This document shows positions 8,566 to 17,113 of a DNA stretch of 24,178 nt, piece after piece. The DNA lies in the NCBI GenBank assembly GCA_035279545.1, contig DATEHM010000027.1, positions 1 through 24,178 of the forward strand, written 5' to 3'. A program made the translations under genes and the position numbers. The number at the start of each line of letters is the position of its first letter. Position 1 is the stretch's first letter. Below the pieces are notes generated by a model. The model was not told the DNA's origin, did no database searches, and saw only the letters and a program-made list of their open reading frames with translations. This DNA comes from Segetimicrobium sp035279545 (GTDB lineage: Bacteria; Sysuimicrobiota; Sysuimicrobiia; Sysuimicrobiales; Segetimicrobiaceae).

Positions 8566-10330
8566 TACCCTTCAACTCCCTGTACAATTCTTGTAGCTCG
8601 ATTTGCAAGGCTCCTACGCGAACTTGGTCTCCCCCGCGCTCGGCCCGTTCCAAGGCCACCCGCAGATCATCAACCCGCTCCTGCAGCACAAACCTTCTCA
8701 ACCGTCGGGCGCACGCCTGCGCGCCCCGCTGCGGGTCTCCCGCGGACGGCTCTGTAATCAAAAATCGGCCGAGGAGCGAGATCGCCGTCTCGCTCCGGAG
8801 CCGCTCCCGCAGCCACACCGACCCATCGGTGCCGGCAGCCTCCTCAGCGAAGAGCGCCGCCGCCAGTTCCCGGTGGGCCGGCTCAACAAACATCTCCGGG
8901 GTAACTACGCCCCGGAGGGAGTCCCGCGCATCCGCGCTCGCCACCAGCAAGTGGAGCAACTCTCGCTCCGTCACCGCCCTCCCGCTCGCGTCGGACGTCG
9001 GCTGCTCGGCGGCCGGCACACGCGGCTCCCACCCCCCCGGCCGGGAACGGCCCATCCGTCGGAGCTGTCCCCGAATGGCCTCCTCCCGGACGCCCAGCCG
9101 GTTGGCAAGGAGGCGAACATACTCCTCCTGGCGCACGGGATGTGTCACCGATATGATTAACTGACTAATTTCGTTAACAATTCCTACCTTTCCTTCCACG
9201 GTGTTGATGTCAAACCGGCTGGAGGCCAGGGTCAGCTTGTAGTCAAACACCGGCAGGGCCGCCGCACAGAGCCTCCGGAAGGCCTCCGGCCCCTCCTCCC
9301 GGAGGAAGGCGTCGGGGTCGGATTCGCCGGGGAGCACCGCCACCCTCACCGGGAGGTCGGCCTGATCGAAAACCTCGAGCCCCCTCTCGGAGGCCCCCAC
9401 CCCGGCCGCGTCGGCGTCGTAGACCAGGATCGCCCGAGCCGCGAACCGCTTGAGCAGCAGCGCCTGGTCGAGCGTCAAGGCCGTCCCCAGCGAGGCCACG
9501 GCGTTGCGGATGCCGTGCTGGTGACAGGCCAGGGCATCCATGTACCCTTCGACGACGACGGCCTCGCCGGTCACCCGGATGGCCTCCCGGGCCTCCCCCA
9601 GAGCGTAGAGCGTCTTGCCCTTTGTAAAGAGGGCGGTCTCGCGGGTGTTCAGATACTTGGGGATACCGGCATCGAGGACCCTCCCGCCAAACGCCACGGG
9701 GCGTCCCTGGAGGTCGTGGATCGGAAAGATCAGCCGATCCCGGAGCGCATCGTAGTACCCGTCGCCCCCAGGCCGCGCCACCGCGAGGCCGGCCAGCTCC
9801 AGGACGGCGGCGTCAAAGCCCCGCCCGTGCAGCGCCCGGATCAGGTTGTCCCAGCCCGACGGCGCGAATCCAAGCCGAAACGCCAGCTGGATCTCCGGAT
9901 CGACCCGCCGGCCGGCCAGGTACCGGCGCGCCGGCTCGCCCGCGGGCGCCTTCAGCTGCGCCTGGAAGAAGGCGGCCCCCTCGGCGACGGTCCGGAGGAG
10001 GCGCTCGCGCTCCCCCTGCGACGAATCGTCCTTGGATGCGCGCTCGATCCGCACGCCGGCGCGGTCCGCCAGATCCCGACGCGCCTCAGCGAACGTCACC
10101 GTTTCCATCCGCATCACGAAGTCAAACACGTCGCCGCCGACGTGACAGCCGAAGCAGTAGAAGAACCCCCGCTCCGGGTCGACCGTAAACGAGGGGGTCT
10201 TCTCCGAGTGGAACGGGCACAACCCCTTGTAGCTCCGGCCCGCCCGGCGCACGGTGACGTGTTGGGATACGACCTCCAGGATGTTCACCCGGCGCCGAAT
10301 CTCGTCGGTGATTTCCTTTGTTCCTGCCAT
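8549..10330 (-). CDS. dnaG: DNA primase DnaG
   Basis: A 593-residue bacterial primase that makes RNA primers on single-stranded DNA at the replication fork and partners the DnaB helicase. The N-terminal CHC2 zinc finger is intact: C38, H41, C59 and C62 in CPFHSEKTPSF and FYCFGCHVGGD. The catalytic core includes RDRLIFPIHDLQGRPVAFGG (about 197-216). The TOPRIM domain shows the acidic E261 in VVVEGYMDA, D305/D307 in VYDADAAG and D338/D340 in GESDPDAFLRE, which bind metal. The remaining C-terminal part (about 430-593) would be the helicase-binding domain and is poorly conserved, as usual. The ATG at 10330 has only a weak GGTGGG upstream. Together with rpoD it forms the core of a macromolecular-synthesis operon; no rpsU is visible upstream. 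Confidence 0.96.
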
Positions 10331-10417
10331 CGCCCACCGCGGCGGCGGGGCCGTTCTCCCGCCCTCGATCGACCCCGCCGCGCCTCCGCTGTCAGTCTGG
10401 TGAAGTATCTTCCGCTC

Positions 10418-10441
10418 GGACCGTTCGGTCCCTGCCGAACG
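10418..10441. repeat. Alternative inverted repeats in the dnaG/aminotransferase divergent region
   Basis: GGACC-gttc-GGTCC (10418-10431) and CGTTCGG-tccctg-CCGAACG (10422-10441, perfect 7-bp arms) overlap, so only one can form at a time. They lie about 90 bases before the dnaG start and 80 before the aminotransferase start. They could be an operator or an RNA leader structure; function is unknown. Confidence 0.45.
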
Positions 10442-10518
10442 CGATGGGGGGGCGGGTGTGCAGGGAATCGCCGCGCGCCGACGCGAACTCCCACCCCGCA
10501 GCCTTCGAGGAGGGTTCC

Positions 10519-11844
10519 ATGGATAATATCCACACCGCGGCGAGTCATGTCTTATATCGGATGGGGGCCGCGGACCGCGTCCGGGCGGTCCGCGCGGCCG
10601 GCGTCTATATTTACGACAGCGAGGGGCGGCGGTACCTCGATGGATCGTCGGGGCCGCTCGCGGCCAACCTCGGCCACGGGGTCCCGGAGATCCTTGCGGC
10701 GATCGAGGCGCAGCTCCATCGGATGACGTTTGCGCACGGCTCCACCTTCAGCAGCGAGGCGCAGGAGCGCGCCGCGGATCTGGCGGTGAGTTTCGCCCCT
10801 CCGGGGCACACCCGGGTGTTCTTCGTGTCGGGAGGCAGCGAGGCTACCGAGACCGCGGTCAAGCTGGCGCGCCAGTACTGGGTCGACGCGGGCCGCCCGA
10901 AGAAGTACAAGATCATCAGCAAGCGGGCAAGCTATCACGGGGCGACCCTGGGGGCCCTCTCGCTGTCTGGGTTCGCCGCCCGCCGGGGCCCCTACGCCCC
11001 CCTCCTGCTCCCGTTTCCCCAGATCCCGGAGGTGCACTGCCGCCGCTGCCCGTTCGGGTTGACGTACGGCGGGTGCGGAATCGAGTGTGCGACCGCCCTG
11101 GAACAGGTCATCCATCAGCACGGGGCGGAGGAGATCGCGGCGTTCATCGCCGAGCCGCTCTCGGGTGCGGCCAACGGTGCGGTCGTCCCGCCGCCCGAGT
11201 ACTTCCCCCTGATTCGGGAGATCTGCGACCGGCACGACATCCTCTTCATCGCCGACGAGGTGATGACGGGGTTCGGGCGCACGGGCGCCAACTTTGCGAT
11301 CGACCATTGGAAGGTGATCCCCGACATCATCGTGTGCGCGAAGGGCCTGGGGGCCGGGTACATCCCCATCGGCGCCGTGATCGCTCACGAGCGGATCAGC
11401 GACCGGATCCTGCGCACCTCGGGCCAGTTCATCCACGGGCACACCTACGCCGGCAACCCGCTCGCCTGCGCCACCGCCGCGGCGGTGCTGGAGTACGTGC
11501 GTGCGCACGATCTCGTGGCCGCCGCGCGCACGAAGGGCGAACTCCTGGCCCGCGAGCTCGAGCCGTTGCGGACGCACCGCGGGGTCGAGGAGATCCGGGG
11601 GCGCGGGCTGATGTGGGGGATGGAGTTCGCCGCCCCGCGCGGCCATCCGGCGGCCGGGGCCCCCGGTCGCGCGGTGGTCGAGGCCGCCTTTCGGAACGGC
11701 CTCCTCGTCTACCCCGCGGGCGGGGCGCTTGCGGGATCGACCGTCAACCAGATCCTCGTCGGGCCGCCCCTCACGATCACGGAGGGCGAGATCGCAGAGC
11801 TGGGGGGGCTGCTGCGGCGGAGCGTCGGAGAGGTGCTGGCGTGA
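10519..11844 (+). CDS. Class III pyridoxal-phosphate aminotransferase with a four-cysteine cluster
   Basis: A 441-residue fold-type I aminotransferase (subgroup III), which moves an amino group between an omega-amino or similar donor and a 2-oxo acid. Motifs: SGGSEATETAVKLAR (104-118), SYHGATLGALSLSG (138-151), IADEVMTGFGRTG (244-256, D246 contacts the PLP ring nitrogen) and CAKGLGAGYIPIGAV (273-287, K275 forms the Schiff base). An unusual cysteine cluster, HCRRCPFGLTYGGCGIEC (173-190; C174, C177, C186, C190), sits before the cofactor domain. The start ATG at 10519 is chosen for the GAGGAGGG just upstream and because the family N-terminus begins there; the frame is open further upstream to 10318. 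It converges with livF, 7 bases apart, with no obvious terminator between. Donor and acceptor are unknown. Confidence 0.92.
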   Translation: MDNIHTAASHVLYRMGAADRVRAVRAAGVYIYDSEGRRYLDGSSGPLAANLGHGVPEILAAIEAQLHRMTFAHGSTFSSEAQERAADLAVSFAPPGHTRVFFVSGGSEATETAVKLARQYWVDAGRPKKYKIISKRASYHGATLGALSLSGFAARRGPYAPLLLPFPQIPEVHCRRCPFGLTYGGCGIECATALEQVIHQHGAEEIAAFIAEPLSGAANGAVVPPPEYFPLIREICDRHDILFIADEVMTGFGRTGANFAIDHWKVIPDIIVCAKGLGAGYIPIGAVIAHERISDRILRTSGQFIHGHTYAGNPLACATAAAVLEYVRAHDLVAAARTKGELLARELEPLRTHRGVEEIRGRGLMWGMEFAAPRGHPAAGAPGRAVVEAAFRNGLLVYPAGGALAGSTVNQILVGPPLTITEGEIAELGGLLRRSVGEVLA

Positions 11845-11851
11845 CCGCGGG

Positions 11852-12604
11852 CTAAGCGATCTTCATCTCTCCGAGGTAGGCGCTGCGGATCATCTCGTTC
11901 TCGCGCAGGCTCTTCGCGGTCCCGGAGAGGACCACCTGACCGGTCTGCAGCACGTAGCCGCGGGTGGCGATGGAGAGCGCCATGTTGGCGTTCTGCTCGA
12001 CGACGAAGATCGTCGTCCCCTGTCGGTTGATCGTCTGGATGATGTCGAAGACCTGCTCCACGAACGCGGGCGAGAGCCCCATCGAGGGCTCGTCCATGCA
12101 CACCAGGGTCGGCCGCGCCATCAGCGCCCGTCCGATCGCCACCATCTGCTGCTCGCCGCCGGAGAGGGTCCCCGCCAGTTGGGTGCGCCGCTCCTTCACC
12201 CGCGGGAACAAGCCGTAGACGCGCTCGAGGTCCTCCTGAATCCCGGCGGGGTCTTCGCGCGTGAACGCGCCCATTTCCAGGTTCTCGTAGACCGTCATCT
12301 TCGGGAACAGCCGGCGGGCCTCCGGAACGGGCGCGATCCCGCGGCGCACCCGCTCCGATGTAGACACGGTATTGATCGGCTCGCCCCGGTACGTCACGGT
12401 CCCGCGGGCCGGCTTCACGATCCCCAGGACCGTCTTCATCGTCGTGGACTTACCGGAGGCGTTCCCCCCGAGGAGACACACGATCTCCCCGGCGCGGATC
12501 TCGTAGTTCACCGCCTTGAGGACGTGCAGCTGCCCGTAGTAGGTGTCGACGTCCTTAAACTCGAGCAGTGGCCGTTCGTCCGAGGTAGGCCCGGATGACG
12601 TCAT
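11852..12604 (-). CDS. livF: Branched-chain amino acid-type ABC transporter ATP-binding protein LivF
   Basis: A 250-residue ABC ATPase, one of the two motor domains of a HAAT-type amino acid importer on the inner face of the membrane. It has the LivF hallmarks TYYGQLHVLKAV (21-32), Walker A GGNASGKST (46-54, with alanine at the usual fourth-position glycine), LFPKMTVYENLEMGAF (99-113), signature LSGGEQQ (147-153), Walker B ending in D171/E172 (CMDEPSMGLSP) and VVEQNANMAL (201-210) followed by GYVLQTGQVVLSG. It is the last gene of the operon. The ATG at 12604 lies 50 bases inside the upstream livMG gene; no ATG exists in the 14 codons after it, so either the long overlap or a CTG start near codon 13 must be used. 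Confidence 0.93.
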   Translation of the reverse strand: MTSSGPTSDERPLLEFKDVDTYYGQLHVLKAVNYEIRAGEIVCLLGGNASGKSTTMKTVLGIVKPARGTVTYRGEPINTVSTSERVRRGIAPVPEARRLFPKMTVYENLEMGAFTREDPAGIQEDLERVYGLFPRVKERRTQLAGTLSGGEQQMVAIGRALMARPTLVCMDEPSMGLSPAFVEQVFDIIQTINRQGTTIFVVEQNANMALSIATRGYVLQTGQVVLSGTAKSLRENEMIRSAYLGEMKIA

Positions 12605-14615
12605 CGTTGCGCTGCACCTCCTCCGCCCGGCCTTCCGCGATCTTCTCCCCGTAGTCGAGGACGGCGACGTTGTCGGAGATGGTATTGACCACGTCGAGCT
12701 TGTGCTCGATCAAGAGCACCGTGATTCCCAGATCCCGCAGGCTCCGGATCTGATCGGCGAGCTCGAGGGTCTCCGCCGGGTTCATGCCCGCCGTGGGCTC
12801 GTCGAGCAGGAGAAGCTTGGGCCTGGTGGCAACCGCCCGGGCGATCTCCAGCCGCCGCCGGTTCGCGTACGAGAGGCTGCCTGCCATGTGATGGGCCCGC
12901 GGAATCAACCGGTTGCCGAAAATGCCTAGGACCTCCATCGCCCACGCTCGCGACGCGACTTCTTCGGCCCGCACCGATGGCGGCCGGACCACCGCTCCCA
13001 CCGCCGTGGCACGCGTCCGGACGTGCATCCCCACGAGCACGTTGTCCAGCACCGTCATGTTGCCGAACAGGCGGAGCGTCTGGAACGTGCGGGCGATGCC
13101 CCGCTCCACGATCCGGTGGGCGGAGAGGCCGGTGATCTCCTGGCCCATGAAGACCACCCGCCCGCTGTCGGGGGTGTCCAAGCCGGTGACCAGGTTGAAA
13201 AAGGTGGTTTTCCCGGAACCGTTGGGACCGATCAGGCCAACCACGGTGTGGGGCCGGATGATCAGATCGACCCCCTTCACCGCGGTGATCCCCCCAAACC
13301 GCTTCGTCAGCCCCCGGGTCTCCAGCATCGCGGTGCCGAGCGGCAATTCGATCTTCTCGATCCGGCTGAGGGTGACCGCCCCGCCGCGCGACGGCATCGC
13401 CGCTTGCTCGGTGAGGGACAGGGCCGCGGTCGGCCGGGAGGCCGGGATCAGCCCTTGGCGACGATACAGCATCATGAACACAAGAATGATGCCGAAGATG
13501 AGCTCGATCGACTGGACCAGATCGAGGTGCTGCAACCAGGGACTCTGGACGAACCGGCCGAGCGCGTGCACCCCCTGGGTGAGGTCCTGGAGGAACCAGG
13601 ACTGGAGGAGCTGCAAGAGCAGGGCTCCCAGCACGACCCCCGCCACGCTGCCCATCCCGCCGAGCACGATCATGACCAGCACCATCACCGAGACGGGGAA
13701 CATGAACATGTCCGGGGTCGCGGTCTGCAGCTTGGCCACATACATGGTCCCGGTCGCTCCGGCAAACGACGCCCCGATGGCAAACGCCAGGAGCTTCAGC
13801 CGGGTGCGATTGATCCCCATCGCGCCGGCGGCGATCTCGTCCTCCCGGATCGCCATCCAGGCACGGCCGATACGGGAGTCCTTCAGCCGGTAGCTGATGA
13901 AGATGAGCAAAGCGATCACGATGACCCCGAGATAGTAGTAGGGGAGCGAGTCGACCCCGAACCTGAAGCCGAGGATCCTCGGCGGGATGACCCCGTTCAA
14001 ACCCGCCGCCCCGTTGGTGAGCGTGGGGGTGTTGCGCACCACGATGGGGACGATCTCCCCAAACCCCAGCGTGACGATCGCCAGGTAGTCGCCCTTCAAC
14101 CGCAGCGTCGGGGCGCCGAACAGCACGCCGAAGAAGGCCGCCACCAGCGCCGCGCCGGGGAGCATCAGCCAGAACGAGAAATGGAGCTGCACCACGTCCG
14201 GCACGCCTTCGATATGGAACCGGCTGACGAGGCCCAGCCACTGCAGCGGCCCCCAGAGCGCGCTCCAATGCGGCGAGACCTGACCGGAGGCGACGATCCC
14301 GTAGATGTACGCGCCGATGGCGAAGAAGGCCGCGTAGCCGAGATCGAGCAGGCCGGCAAACCCCACCACGATATTGAGCCCGAGCGCGAGGATGGCAAAC
14401 GCGGTCGCGTTCGCCGCTGCGTCGATGTCGCCGCCGTTCCGCACGATCACCGGGAAGAACAGGGCGCCCGCCAGCAGCGCGCCCACCCCGACGCGCCGCT
14501 GCAGCGACGCCGGAATCCACCGGGTCGAAGCACGGAACAGATCGCGGATGCTCCCCCCCTTGGGCGGGGCGAGGGCCTCGGGCTCGGCGGCCGGGGAGGG
14601 AGAAACGTCAGCCAC
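12555..14615 (-). CDS. Fused LivM-type permease and LivG-type ATPase (branched-chain amino acid ABC importer)
   Basis: A single 686-residue reading frame joining two normally separate subunits. Residues about 45-390 are a LivM-like permease with multiple helices and FAGLLDLGYAAFFAIGAY (86-103), LRLKGDYLAIVTLGFGEI (171-188), the coupling-helix region RAWMAIREDEIAAGAMGIN (251-269) and VLGGMGSVAGVVLGA (317-331). A linker (about 390-428) leads to a LivG-like ATPase: LTKRFGGITAVKGVD (436-450), Walker A GPNGSGKTT (463-471), RTFQTLRLFGNMTVLDNV (509-526), a variant signature LSYANRRR (581-588), Walker B LLLLDEP (601-607) and H638 (IEHKL). Start is a GTG at 14615, nine bases after the livH stop. Such fusions are known in some bacteria. 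The frame is continuous as read, so this is not obviously a sequencing artefact. Confidence 0.92.
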   Translation of the reverse strand: MADVSPSPAAEPEALAPPKGGSIRDLFRASTRWIPASLQRRVGVGALLAGALFFPVIVRNGGDIDAAANATAFAILALGLNIVVGFAGLLDLGYAAFFAIGAYIYGIVASGQVSPHWSALWGPLQWLGLVSRFHIEGVPDVVQLHFSFWLMLPGAALVAAFFGVLFGAPTLRLKGDYLAIVTLGFGEIVPIVVRNTPTLTNGAAGLNGVIPPRILGFRFGVDSLPYYYLGVIVIALLIFISYRLKDSRIGRAWMAIREDEIAAGAMGINRTRLKLLAFAIGASFAGATGTMYVAKLQTATPDMFMFPVSVMVLVMIVLGGMGSVAGVVLGALLLQLLQSWFLQDLTQGVHALGRFVQSPWLQHLDLVQSIELIFGIILVFMMLYRRQGLIPASRPTAALSLTEQAAMPSRGGAVTLSRIEKIELPLGTAMLETRGLTKRFGGITAVKGVDLIIRPHTVVGLIGPNGSGKTTFFNLVTGLDTPDSGRVVFMGQEITGLSAHRIVERGIARTFQTLRLFGNMTVLDNVLVGMHVRTRATAVGAVVRPPSVRAEEVASRAWAMEVLGIFGNRLIPRAHHMAGSLSYANRRRLEIARAVATRPKLLLLDEPTAGMNPAETLELADQIRSLRDLGITVLLIEHKLDVVNTISDNVAVLDYGEKIAEGRAEEVQRNDDVIRAYLGRTATARV

Positions 14616-14624
14616 GCGCCGTTC

Positions 14625-15554
14625 TCATGATTTCTGAGGGGTGGAGAGCCCGAGCAGCCCCGTCGGACGGAGGACGAGCACGATGATCAGGATCGAGAAG
14701 ATGATCACGTCCGTCCACCGCACCTGCAGGAGCTGCCCCCCCACCGACTCGATGAGACCGATGATCAGCCCGCCGATCATCGCGCCCACGATATTGCCGA
14801 TCCCGCCCAACACCGCCGCGGTAAACGCCCGCAGGCCCGCCGAGTACCCGATGACGAAGCTCGTGAAATTGTAGTAGAGGCCGAAGACTAACCCCGCCGC
14901 GCCGGCCAGCGCCGACCCGATGAAGAAGGTCAGCATGACGATCTTATCGACCTCGACGCCCATCATCCGGGCGGCTTCCTGATCCTGTGCCGTCGCCCGC
15001 ATCGCTTTCCCCATCTTCGTCCGCTTGACGAAGACGTGCAGCCCGCCCATCAGGACAAGCGACACCCCCCAGAGCAGGACCTCCCGCAGGCGTAGGGTGG
15101 CGTCCCCGATGTGCCATCTCACCTCCGGCAGCGGGTTGGGGTAGTTCATCGTCTGCGCGCCCACCGTCAGGAGCACGACGTTGTAGATAATGTAGGAGAC
15201 GCCGATCGTGGTAATCATCGCCGCCGTTCCGGGGACGTTGCGCATCGGGCGCAGCGCCGTGCGCTCGACGAGTACGCCCACGAGCCCCGAAACGAGCATC
15301 GTGCTCGCGAACGCCAGCGAGAGCGCTCCCAGGAGCGGCAGGCCGGTGAGGATGTGTGTCTGCCCGGAGAGTCCGATGAACTGCAGGGCAAACAAGGCGA
15401 CGAACGACCCCATCATGAAAATGTTGAAGTGGGCGAAATTGATCAGCTCGATGATGCCGTAGACCATCGTGAACCCGAGCGCGAGGAGTGAGTACATCGC
15501 GCCCAGGCTCAGGCCGTTGATGATCTGCTGCAGCAGAATGTCCCGGAAGGTCAT
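14625..15554 (-). CDS. livH: Branched-chain amino acid ABC transporter permease LivH
   Basis: A 309-residue inner-membrane permease, the second channel-forming subunit of the importer. Family features: QQIINGLSLGAMYSLLALG at the N-terminus, TMVYGIIELINFAHFNIFMMG (first helices), LRPMRNVPGTAAMITTIG, the coupling region GKAMRATAQDQEAARMMGV, then LTFFIGSALAGAAG and AAVLGGIGNIVGAMIGG towards the end; about eight transmembrane segments. The ATG at 15554 is chosen because GAGGG lies about 9 bases upstream and the conserved sequence begins there; an in-frame extension to 15644 would run through the hairpin at 15589-15644 and is not family-like. It is followed at 9 bases by the livMG fusion and preceded by livK. 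Confidence 0.95.
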   Translation of the reverse strand: MTFRDILLQQIINGLSLGAMYSLLALGFTMVYGIIELINFAHFNIFMMGSFVALFALQFIGLSGQTHILTGLPLLGALSLAFASTMLVSGLVGVLVERTALRPMRNVPGTAAMITTIGVSYIIYNVVLLTVGAQTMNYPNPLPEVRWHIGDATLRLREVLLWGVSLVLMGGLHVFVKRTKMGKAMRATAQDQEAARMMGVEVDKIVMLTFFIGSALAGAAGLVFGLYYNFTSFVIGYSAGLRAFTAAVLGGIGNIVGAMIGGLIIGLIESVGGQLLQVRWTDVIIFSILIIVLVLRPTGLLGLSTPQKS

Positions 15555-15588
15555 CCGCCGCAGCCCTCGGGGGCGGGCCGAAGACAGG

Positions 15589-15644
15589 GTGGAGCGGGTC
15601 GCGGCCCCTGACCGACAGACCAGTGAGGGGGCGACCCGCTCCAC
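15589..15644 (-). promoter_or_regulatory. Intercistronic hairpin between livK and livH
   Basis: A perfect 14-bp inverted repeat, GTGGAGCGGGTCGC (15589-15602) and GCGACCCGCTCCAC (15631-15644), with an additional CCCCT/AGGGG pairing inside. It sits in the 109-base gap between livK and livH, with no T-tract after it in the direction of transcription. Such hairpins behind solute-binding-protein genes commonly protect the upstream mRNA or partially attenuate, giving more binding protein than permease; that role is inferred. Confidence 0.6.
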
Positions 15645-15663
15645 ATGATGTGCGCCTTACCCG

Positions 15664-16926
15664 CTAGTTCTGCGGGGCCGGACCGATATACTTGTACTGG
15701 TGCAGGATGTCGTTGTCCGGGTACTTAGTGTTATGCGTGACCTGAAAGACACTGACGATCCTGCTCTTGATATCCCCGTTCTCGTCGAACGCGATCGTCC
15801 CTTGCATGGTCTTGAGACTCGTGGCCTGGATCGCGTCCCGCACGTTGTGCCGGTCGGGCACCTTCCCGCTCTTGATGACCCGCCCGATCGCGTCCAGGAC
15901 CACGAGCGCCGCGTCATAGGCCGTGATCGAGTAGTCGCCGGGGTTCTTCCCCCAGCGCTTCGCAAACCGCGTGACCCAGGGCTGCACCTCAGGGTCTTCG
16001 GTGAGGTGCGGCCCGGCGATCGTCGCGTACCACTTGTCGGCCGCTGGGAATCCCGCGCCCGATAGCAGGTTCGCGCTGTACACCCCGTCGCCGCCGCCCT
16101 TGATCACTTTCGGGATCACATCGTAGGCCTGCTTTGCGAACTTTGATCCGGCCTGCTCGACGCCGCCGTAATAGACCGCGTCGGGGTTGAGTCCCTTGAT
16201 CTTCGTCAGGATGGTCGTGTAGTCGGCTTCCTTCGGGTTCAGCTGGTCTCGTCCCAGGATCTTGATGCCCTTCTCCTGGGCCCGCTGCTGGAACGAGTTG
16301 GCGATGCCGACGCCGTACGCTCCGGAATCATCAAGCACGTAAATCGTCTTCACGTGCAGGCTTTCGGCAAAGTAGTTGGCCATGTTCGGGCCCTGGTACC
16401 GATCGGTGGTGACGGTGCGGAAGTACACCGCCTTCCCGTTGGGGCGGAACTGGGAGGCGAACTTCGGATCGGTGATGTCGGGGTTCGTCGAGCTGGGGGT
16501 AATCGTCGCCATGTCGCCCTCGCTCAGGATCGGCGACATCGCCTTGCCCTCCCCGCTCATCTGCGGCCCGAGGTTGGCCACTACGCCACCGGTCGCCAGC
16601 AACTTCTTGGTGTTGGTGGCGGCCTGCGCCGGATCGTACTGCCCGGCGGTCGCCGTGCCATCATCGAGCACGACCGCCTCGATCTTGTACCCGGCAACGC
16701 CACCCTTGGCGTTCGCTTCCTCGATGGCCAACATCGCGCCGTCCTTGATCAGCTCGGCGTCTTCGGCATCGGCACCCGTCAGCGGCAGGGTGATGCCGAC
16801 CGAAACGGTCTTCGACTGCGCCAAACCCTTCGGCACCCCGCCAAGCGTGATCAGAGTCACGACGAGGCAGAGACTCACCGCCACCCCTAGAAGCCTGACT
16901 AACCGTGGGGTCTTCTCGACTCTCAT
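15664..16926 (-). CDS. livK: Branched-chain amino acid-type ABC transporter substrate-binding protein (LivK-like)
   Basis: A 420-residue exported binding protein of the periplasmic-binding-protein type 1 (Leu/Ile/Val-binding) family that captures the ligand and delivers it to LivH/LivM. A typical signal peptide is visible: basic RVEKTPRLVR, hydrophobic LLGVAVSLCLVVTLITLGG, then a likely cut at LAQ-SK (about residue 37); the cysteine at residue 20 is inside the hydrophobic core and is not a lipobox. Mature motifs include VSVGITLPLTGADAEDAEL, GAMLAIEEANAKGG and ANLGPQMSGEGKAMSPIL. The ATG at 16926 is preferred because GAGGAGGG lies 5 bases before it; a 16-codon longer frame is open. The family also binds amides, urea and aromatic acids, so the ligand is uncertain. 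First gene of the liv operon. Confidence 0.93.
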   Translation of the reverse strand: MRVEKTPRLVRLLGVAVSLCLVVTLITLGGVPKGLAQSKTVSVGITLPLTGADAEDAELIKDGAMLAIEEANAKGGVAGYKIEAVVLDDGTATAGQYDPAQAATNTKKLLATGGVVANLGPQMSGEGKAMSPILSEGDMATITPSSTNPDITDPKFASQFRPNGKAVYFRTVTTDRYQGPNMANYFAESLHVKTIYVLDDSGAYGVGIANSFQQRAQEKGIKILGRDQLNPKEADYTTILTKIKGLNPDAVYYGGVEQAGSKFAKQAYDVIPKVIKGGGDGVYSANLLSGAGFPAADKWYATIAGPHLTEDPEVQPWVTRFAKRWGKNPGDYSITAYDAALVVLDAIGRVIKSGKVPDRHNVRDAIQATSLKTMQGTIAFDENGDIKSRIVSVFQVTHNTKYPDNDILHQYKYIGPAPQN

Positions 16927-17098
16927 AGGCGCCCTCCTCAACGAGACGGTATTTGCGGTATTTAAAGATGACATACGTTTGGTGTGCCATAAAGTTCCCC
17001 CGCCGGGGGGGCATATCCTCTAAGTGTATCCACGCACAGCAGCAGTTCAGATCCACACCTCCCCGCCCAAAGTGTCCGACCCGGGGATCACCCGGATC

Positions 17099-17113
17099 CG
17101 AACGAACGTTCGT
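17099..17113. promoter_or_regulatory. Palindromic putative operator (CGAACG-AA-CGTTCG)
   Basis: CGAACGAACGTTCG (17099-17112) has perfect 6-bp arms around AA and overlaps a second perfect 12-bp palindrome, ACGAACGTTCGT (17102-17113). It lies about 130 bases upstream of the sulfocyanin promoter and 170 bases before livK. The form resembles TetR-family operators (for example the CNAACGNNCGTTNG consensus I recall for Thermus PaaR). The regulator is not in this window. Confidence 0.5.

Noticed and set aside
12601..14520. Minus-strand open frame of 639 residues within livMG
   Set aside because: Compositionally biased (Arg/Gly/Asp/Ala-rich) shadow of livMG with no motif. High GC keeps alternative frames open.
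13023..14630. Plus-strand open frame of 535 residues opposite livMG
   Set aside because: Antisense shadow rich in Asp/His/Arg/Pro, with no start signal and no recognisable domain.
17022..17051. Possible livK promoter with TACACT as -10
   Set aside because: The -10 matches only four of six positions and no acceptable -35 lies 16-18 bases upstream.
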